The notes under the pieces: generated by a model
Database searches by the model: none
What the model was told of the DNA's origin: nothing
Seen by the model: only the letters and a program-made list of their open reading frames with translations
From: Liriodendron chinense
Taxonomy: Eukaryota > Streptophyta > Magnoliopsida > Magnoliales > Magnoliaceae
Reading direction: 5' to 3'
Assembly (NCBI GenBank): GCA_003013855.2
Contig: ML058405.1
Location: 2,415,976 to 2,479,975 of the forward strand
DNA length: 64,000 nt
Translations under genes and position numbers: made by a program
Shown: positions 39,001 through 48,000 of the stretch, piece by piece
How the letters are laid out: every line of letters begins with the position of its first letter
How positions within the stretch are numbered: position 1 is the first letter of the stretch

Positions 39001-42000
39001 CAATATCGTCGCGTTTCCTTGTCCACGCCTCTTGCTCTGCATTTGTCACATTAACCAAAAAATTTCCTTCATCGTCGACATTAACTTCGATCAGAGATGG
39101 GGTTGCCTCAGCAACACCAGCATTGTCACCGTCCATCTCATCAAAGTTCCTCTCACCAGTCGCAGAAATAAAATTGTTCAAAACAGCACATGTGAGTACA
39201 ATTTTCGCTTGAGTCTCAAACTTAAACTACAGTGCTGACCTCAAGATTGGGAATTTGCCCTTCACAATCCCAAATAGTCTTTCAATCAAATTGCACACTT
39301 GGGCATACCTGTAATTGAACAACTCTTTCTTGTTTGAGGGATTTCAGCCACTTCGAAATTCTTGCAAACGGTATCCAACACCCCTATATGGTGCTAGGAA
39401 CCCAAGGCTATTTGCATATCCGGCGTCCACCATATAGTATTTTCCTACAATTGTCCATTAGTGGAGTTAATGAAGAAGAACAACATGTGGATTGTGAAGT
39501 AAATAAATTGCTTTTGCAAACAATAATTATATCATGTGGTATTAGTGGATTGTTTGGTCTACGGGTTACTGCATTTTACAAAACTTGTGCATTGGACGCA
39601 GAGCCTTCCCAACCAGCAAACACGTACACAAACCTCAAATCTAACGAACATGCCGCCATTACATTTTGAGAGATGACACCTTTTCTATTTCTGTAGCTTG
39701 TAGCTTCGAATTTAGGGACATAAGCAGGAACGTGGGTACTAATATGACACCTATATAGTCTTACGTTTTGATGGCATTTATTTAGTTATACGTGAATGTC
39801 TAGGATAATTAAATTATGAGGATACGTAGGAGTTATTTTTCATAATATTGTTTACCTGAAAATAGGTAGACCAATTGGGGTTGGTAGTGATTTCAACAGG
39901 TGTGTCTAGACTTGGGAACTTCACAAAGTCTGGATACAACGAGACAATGGCATCTAATACTCAATGGAAATGTCTACTAACCGTCTCACTGGATTAGACA
40001 AATCTATGCCCAATAACATGGTTGCGCACATTATGACCAATAATGTGTAGAAAGAGGACAACTTGTTCTTCCAATGTTATCCTCCTTGTGTCAAGGAGAA
40101 TGTCTTTATCTCTCAATATTGTACGAAGACGGAAGAACTTATCCCTCGTTATTCTGAGCTGAGAAATACAATCCCTGTCACTCTTCAGTATAATACCGCT
40201 TATAAATTTATTACAGTCACGATTGCCTTTTCTCGGCGGTTCCTTACAAAGGTAACAATGGTAATATTTTGCTACAGACAAAACTGTAGTGGACGCAGCC
40301 ATTGTCGCAACTATAACTGCAGTTACTTCTTCATCTTCAAATTTTGTCATCCTATAAAAGGTTATCAAAGTATGGTTATCAGTCCAATGGCGAATCCAGA
40401 TAAGACAATGCTCATAAGAACTAAGCATCAGTTTGACTACCACATCAGAGGTATGTTTTTTATTCCAAATTTTGTGACTGGGTTCATATTCTATGGCTAC
40501 AAAAAGAGAAGCAATCGATACGAAATTCAAGTGATTCATCTTCTTAATAAGAATGCAACATTTTTGTAAAGTCAAGCAGTGGAAGATAACAACATTCAAC
40601 AATGTTTCATTGCAATACCCTACGTTTCTTCATCGTCATCAACAGAACTGAGCCATAGGGAAGCACATTTTATACAAAGTCATAAGCAGTAACCATCATA
40701 ATGGGCCATATCTGTGTGCCCCACTGTGATGTATGTGAAAAATCCACACCGGCCATCCATTTTGGTAGCTCGTATTGGGGGTATACAGTCCCAAATTTTC
40801 TTTTCTGAAGGTTGATGAAATTTTATTGCAAAAACCTACCCAAGGTAGGGAAAGAATATAAAAACCTTGAAGAAAGAAAAAAAAGAAAAGGACTACTATC
40901 CTCTACAAGACGAGGACTTCCAATTTAGAATCCATCCCTTAATAGTATCTACAATGGACCCTATCGAATGGGCGGAATCGCAAAAGCGCCGGTTATTTCT
41001 TTCACCCCAAACAGCCCACCAAATAGCCGGAAGAACCAAGAGCCAACTAGCACGATCACGCCTCTCCCCAGTTCCCCCATGCCAAGCCCACAGAAGATCC
41101 TTAGTTGAACCTGGCATGATCCAAAAATCCCCAAACTCCATTAAGAGAACCTCCCATACCTTAGCCGTGAACGAGCAGTGGATAAACAAATGATCTATGA
41201 TCTCGGCGTCCTTACTGCACATGCAGCACATATTCAGAATGTAGAGCGAGCGCTTCTAAAGGTTGTCTATGGTTATAACTCTATTCCTCCCCACCAACCA
41301 AATGAAGGCTGCTACCTTAGGAGGTGCCCCATAGAACCAAAAATGGAAAGCTTGATTCTCTTAGTTCCCGGAAGTTCCTTGCTCAAGAGGTTGTAGGACT
41401 TCACTGAAAAAATACCTGAAGTGTGGCCCCTCCATATCATTAAATCAGCCCAGCCCCCCCAGTTGGTCAAAAGCTATGCAAACGATTTAGAAGAGAGGTC
41501 GGCTCCTCAATCTCGTTATCTGCAAGAGATCTCCTACAGATTGGGGCCCAAACTACTCCCTCCCCATTTGAAGAGAAGCACTCTACCACTTTGAGATTGC
41601 TAGATGGAGCTAGATTCTCCAGTAAAGGATACTCCGACTGCAACGGAACTTTGTTGCACCATCTGTCTTCCTAAAATCTGATGCGTGATCTGTTGCCCAC
41701 TGAGAAGGAAATGCCTTGCCACACCAAATCTCTGATTAGGGATATAAGTCTTCAAATATGAGATGCTCTATAGAGGGAGGATTTTCTAGTTTCCCATCCA
41801 TCCTTTTTAACCCTGTACTTAGAAGTGACGATTTCCTGCCAAAAGTCCCCTTCCTCTGTCTCGAATCTCCACAGCCATTTTCCTAAGAGCGCAATATTCA
41901 TCTCTGGAAGAGTTAATGCCTACCCCTCCTGAAGCTAGAGGCTTGCATACCTCTTCTTATTTTAACAAATAAAACTTATTACCTTCGTTTGCACCCTTTC

Positions 42001-45000
42001 AAAGAAAGTTTCTTCTCAAAGTATTCATCCTTTTGCACACCTTTTGAGGACACTTGAACAATGACATGAAGTATACTGGCATGCTAGATAGGACTATTTG
42101 ATAATCATCCAAATCTTAGATGGACCATGCCGTAGGAAATAGTCGTAGGGCATGCCTGACCATTAAAAACTCCATTGAGGCCGCCAGAATGTTTTACCCA
42201 CCTTGACTCCACACTAATGTTTATGCATCATCCAAACCATCAAGGTCAATCCCTCAGAATATGAAATGAGAAAAGGAAAAAAAAATCCATAAATTAGTAC
42301 ATTTGTAGCTTAACGAATGTTTCAAGGATGTCCTTTAAATCCCCTATGTTTATTCTTCTGTGGCCCACAGGGTGATGGATGGGTATCAACCATCATCTAA
42401 TCTTCCAAACTTATCAACGAAAATCGAATGGACTGTGGATTTTTCACTGGATTCACGTAGATTCCCACAAAGCTTCATTGCACAGGAACTGATTGCGGAA
42501 GGGTTTGGCGGGAAATCCCTGTTCCCGTTTACTAAAATAATCGAATATGAACCCACCATGTGCAACCTTCTTGTGCCCTCTCATCAGGACAATGCGTGAA
42601 TTTTAGTCCATAATGGAACCCATGGAGATTTTGGTATACCTTCTGGGGTTGGAGATGGGGTTTCCCTTTCCGTTGCTTGGATGTCGGTCACACGACATCT
42701 TCCTTCCCTGCTTCTGAAGGTAATCTGCATGGAAGGCAAAAAAAAGAAAAAGAAAAAAAAAGAGAGGTAAGTGGATGGTATGTCTTTCAAGCGTACACAG
42801 TGGTGTGAGTTGCATGTGAAATAACGCATACAACCCCACCTAGGGAAATGTGAAACTGGAAACAAGATGTATGATTTCGGTACAATACAAGAAGTTCTTA
42901 CCTATTATTGAGGACGGAGCGTCGATGTTGAGGTTCCGATGAATACGCGAAATATCGCATGTGACCCCATAGAGGAAATTGCGAGATAACGCATGCGACT
43001 CACATAGAACTAGAAAAAACAAAACATGAATGAGTAAGATGGTGAGTGGCCATTTCTAGTAACGAAGAAATAAGAATGGAATCGAACGATCCTTTCCATG
43101 CAAGCCATGAATGATAAGGTAGCAACCGGAAATATCATACCTGCAGAAGATTGCTTGGAATATCGCCGATGACCTTTCGTTTCCAACTCCGGTGAGATGA
43201 CCTGCTTCTTGGTCTTTCTTGCAGAGGGTTTCCAGAGAGAGAATGAAATATATCTGGATGAAATTACAATAGCAACTTCGGTAGACCTGCGGACTACCAT
43301 CAGTGAATTAATGAGTCTCGAAGTCACCCTGCTACAGTGCCAAGGTAATGATCTCGTATCCCTTGCAAGAGATTTCATTACGCCCGAGTTTACTTCTCAT
43401 ATTTCGAGGCAAGAAGATGCCGTCTCTCTTGCTTTGTCAAACGGCGTAATTACGATGTGCGACTTTTATTACGGTACAATATAGTACAAACCCTAAATCT
43501 AAACACGCCCTTAGGGTCCATTGCAAGATTTATTTTGGTCACACAATCTGTAAAAAATGTTACACATCCCTAGGTAAGGGAAATTATGAATTTTAGCTTG
43601 ATTCCAAGTTGTGGGAGGACCACCATGATGTATACCCTACGGGCCCACCTAGAGGAATGTTTTAGGCCATTTTGAGGCCCACCTTGATATATGCTTAAAG
43701 CCCACTTTGGTGTATGTATTAGGCCCACCAAAATGCATGCCTTTAGGCCCGCCATGATCTATGTTGTAGGCTCACCTTGAGGCCAATCTTGAGGCCCACC
43801 ATTAGGCTACTTAATGGGCCCAACCATAAGGTATATATTGGACCATAAGTGGGCGTTGAAGATGTGTAAATGGACTATTTAATGGGCCTACATAATGCTT
43901 ACTTATATGGTAGGCCCACATAATGTGTACTTGAATTATGTAATGGGCTGACATGATGTTTGGGCCCAAACATGATGTGTTGATGAGTTACTTAATGGGC
44001 TTAATTATGATGTATGTGTTGGTTCATAAATGGGCCTAACCACATTGTGCATTGGATTACTAAATAGGCCATATTTGACACATGGGTCAGGCCATGTAGA
44101 TGGGCTTGACATGAGGCGATTTGGGCTTAATTAATGTATAGGGGGACCTTGATTCACGGTTAACTATGATCGATTTTAGCAGATGATATTTATGGATGGT
44201 GATGAAGTATGGCAGGTGAGAAGATGTATGGTAATGATCATTGTGGTTAGATGATATGGTTGACGCGCATAATCTACTTTCCATTTGGCCCAGTTGGCAT
44301 AAATGTATTGTAATAAACAGGTGAATATATGCATTTGTACTTAATGGCTAGTAACTTGGGCCTTGGGAAAGCCCACTTGCTCATGAGTCTTGGGCCTTGG
44401 ACCCGGCCCACTAAATGAATGTTAAGGGCCTAGGTAGGACCGCTTCCATGATCAAGTGTGCTAGAAGCGCATAATGAGCCATTTGGCGCACTTGAGAAGT
44501 GTAAGGATAGATCTGAGGACTTGATCTCCTAGCCATATGAATAGATGTACATACATGGCGCATTGCTAAAAGAAGGGGCACATGGAATATCATTCCATTT
44601 CCATGCATGCATTCTGGGAAGAGGAAGAACCCCAATCCTAGGACCCAATGATATAGGCTCTCGTGTTGGCCTATGGATGATGTGAGATTACACCCTGTAT
44701 TGGCCAGTGGATTATATGATGTATTGTATATTGCCCCCCCCCCCCCCCCCCCCCCCCACCCGTGTTGGCCTTGTTGGACTTATATTGATTAAGATTGTCG
44801 GGCTTGTGTAATTTGGCAATAAGACCTGAGCTATTAATTTATGGGTGGTTCCTCTTGTAATGATAATAAGATCTAAGTTATTATATATATGTGCGGCCCA
44901 TCATATCCCCCGATGTGGTGTCGAGTCTTAGGAGTAGTATGGATGTTTGCTGACGGCCCTCGTGTTGGTCTAACCAAACTTGTTGGTGGTTCAATCTAGA

Positions 45001-48000
45001 CTAGAAACCACGTGGACGCCTCGGGGGACATAGGAGTAACCTTCTTCTGTCAGAAGGGAGAGTGAGTGGAGGATGTACTCATTGCTTGGTTAAGGGCTTC
45101 ATGCATGAGAGGGGGAGGTGGCATTAGGAGAGAGAAGCTAGGGGAGGTGTCATGCTTGAATGATGCATGAGAGGATGAGGTGTCACATGGAGAGAGAGTA
45201 TGAGGGATGAGTGGACCATGACATCATGGTTAAATGGGTGGTAGATGTTGTCATTCCCACTAACCCATGATGAGTGGAGCATGATGTCATAACCCACTAA
45301 AGCTTTCATGGGCCCAAGCCTATTAGGAGTGGGGTGCGTGGTTGTTTGCACACGCGCATTCCGATGTTCTTCGCGGTGTAACGTTCAAACTGAGTGCCGC
45401 ACGGATGAATGGAAGGTACCTTTGCGACTTCGGCGATGAGCCGGTCGATATGGCAGGGAGGTCTCAGGATTCGGGTCATACGGGCATGCACTGCACATGG
45501 CTAGTTTGGGTTCGGGACAACCGGAAGCGCGTGTGTGCGTACGAAAACTAGATGTAGGATACCGAGGCACTAGAATGGGTTATGAGGGCCTAGCATGGGT
45601 AGCCGAGTCCAATATACGAACACTCTACCGGCCACCAGAGGAAATCCGAGGAATTGTGGTTCTCCTCATAGGAGCCATTTTCAATTCTCATTGCACATGA
45701 CTAGGTCATATCAATCTCCCCTCCATTGTGTTTTCTGATATTTAGGCTACAGGCTAATACTTGGCTGGTTCGTTGGACCTATCCCTTAATTCTATCCTTC
45801 CGAGTCTTCCCTCTCACATCCATCTCAACATCCTCATCTCTTCCCTCTTACATCCATCTCAACATCCTCATCTCCACAACAATTCATGTTGCCTTTGCAC
45901 AACTGGTCGAATAGTTATCATATAAGAAATAGGAAGAGATAAAAAGAGACTATTCTCTAAAGCTGTAATGAGGTCGTTGATGAGAGCATCGGAGTGACCA
46001 TTTGTGAGAATGTGAGCTAACTGATCAATAAAACTGGTATGGATGGTTTGAACTTTCCAATATTCTATTTTCTCGTGGATAAAGTGATGATCAAGCTGAA
46101 TATGCTTCGTTCAATCATGAAAATGAGGGTTATGCTGGATCTTGAAAGCTCTTTGATTGTCACAAGCAAAGATCTTGCTCCAATTATAAAACCTCTCTTA
46201 GAGAAGTTGAAAGCATGTAATCTTTGCACATGTAGCTTCCATGGCAAGATATTCAGCTTTGACACTTGATTGTGCAACTGGTTGATGCATCCAATCATGC
46301 ATCATTAGAAGAGGGCCACACATTCAACAGCTTCATTCCCAAGTGGACTTAAGTGGACTGTATCTCAACCCCTATTCCTTTATCAGCTTCTCTATTTAGT
46401 GTTTTGCATCATCGTACTTCCTCTTTTATTCTTTATGATACCCTATGGATGATCACAGAGGGATTTGGAATCTATATTGCAATATATGCAAATACCAACT
46501 GGCTACTATTTTGGGCCTTGGTTACTGCAGCTACATAGCCCTATTGCATGAACACTAGTCTTTAGCAGGAAATAAGTGAAATCTAACCCTATATGGATTC
46601 TGCAAACTGCATGGACTAAGAAGTTTTTTTAATACTGGTTATGACCCCCTAAAATACATATTCAGTTGTGTATAAAAATCTCTGTGCACAGTTTCTTGAT
46701 TAGGTCACAAATGCGATCTATTTGGACAGTTTGTGAAGTCTAATTCACTGATCAGATAGATTGTCAGCCCACTTCCCTGATTGAATTAGTTCGTGGAGCT
46801 TGCTTCAGCACTTTATTACTTTCCATATCTAATTATCTAGAAGCTTATCTTATTATGTTGATTTTTTTTTTTTCTACGTGATTTCCTCATTTTCTTTATT
46901 GGTTGCATTCTTGGTTGTTTTCAGTTTGGCAAAAGCTTGAAGAAGAGAATCGAGAATTTTTCAAGGCTTACCATGTTAGACTGATGGTAAAGAACCAGAT
47001 TATGATTTTCAATAAGTTGCTCGAGCAGCAGGTTGAACTCATGCGAAAGATGAGCCCAGCTGGGGTTTCTTTACCTGTTTCTAATGGATCACATTCGTCA
47101 ACATGTACTGCCACTACCATGTCTCTCTAGCACTTCTTTTTATTGTGCTTGATTTATCATCTGTGTGCTGTTTCTTATCGAAAGTTTGGAATTTGTCATT
47201 CTCTAGAAATGTGGATTTTTCAGTTTCCTTGATGGATGTGACAACACTCATTTACTTGTCTAGTTAGAAATGTTTAATGTACTCAGTATGTATGTAGCAG
47301 TGGTTCAGAATCTAAAACTCATTGACTTGACTCAAAGTCGTCCGGGTCAACTCAACTCGACTAGATTCCGAACCAAGTCATGAGGAAACTCGCACATGAC
47401 TGTGACTCAGTTTCAACTGAGTATTCATGTAGCAGTAGTTTAGATATATAAACTTGTCTAGTTATTGAAATTTGGGAATTTGTCATTCTCTTGAAATGTG
47501 GATTTTCAGTTTCCTTGATGGATGTGATAATATGCTTTTACTTGTCTAGTTATAAACTTGTAATGGACTGAGTATGCATGTAGCAGGAGTTTAGAATCAC
47601 TCGACTCGAACTTGTCCCGGTCATCTCAACTCAACTAGATTTCAAACCGAGTCATGAGGAACTTGCACGACTGTGATTCAATTTCAACTTGGCAAGTCTC
47701 GTCGAGTTGGCCTGACAACTTTTTTGACTCAAATGTAACTGTCGTGATTTTAATCGAGTCCCTTGCAGGCGAGTATCTGTTTTTCAAAATAAGCAAAAGC
47801 GAGGGGATGAGGTTTGAACCCACAACCTCATGGAAGGGTACCGAACCCATCTACCAAGACACCAAGCACTGTGCAGTGGCCATTTTATCCATTTTTAATA
47901 CTTATACCTATTTTAAATGTCTGTGATTACTCTGAATATCCTTTAATTGATTTATCAAGTATGGAGTCCAATAAAGAAAGGACAGTCAACTGATTGAATC

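Larger units (their letters stand above)
13699..46924. other. Intron 3, about 33.2 kb, transposon-filled
   Basis: Bounded by a GTATTC donor and a ttggttgttttcag acceptor. It holds, in order, a long inverted-repeat element, LTR debris, a Copia element with two inserted DNA transposons, a PIF/Harbinger relic with a solo LTR, a LINE, an inverted LTR fragment and a Copia fragment. Each is listed separately. Codon 52 is split across this intron. Confidence 0.85.

Noticed and set aside
40063..40569. 168-residue plus-strand frame
   Set aside because: It overlaps, in antisense, the Harbinger transposase N-terminus, which has family motifs. The plus frame has none.
43197..43484. 95-residue frame possibly representing a small gene
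   Set aside because: No family resemblance, overlapping minus-strand frame, and location inside transposon-rich intron DNA near a Harbinger-like end; kept as unassigned.
47770..47880. A functional tRNA gene on the minus strand
   Set aside because: Box-like words are present, but no complete acceptor stem or cloverleaf could be formed by eye. A SINE remnant is more likely.
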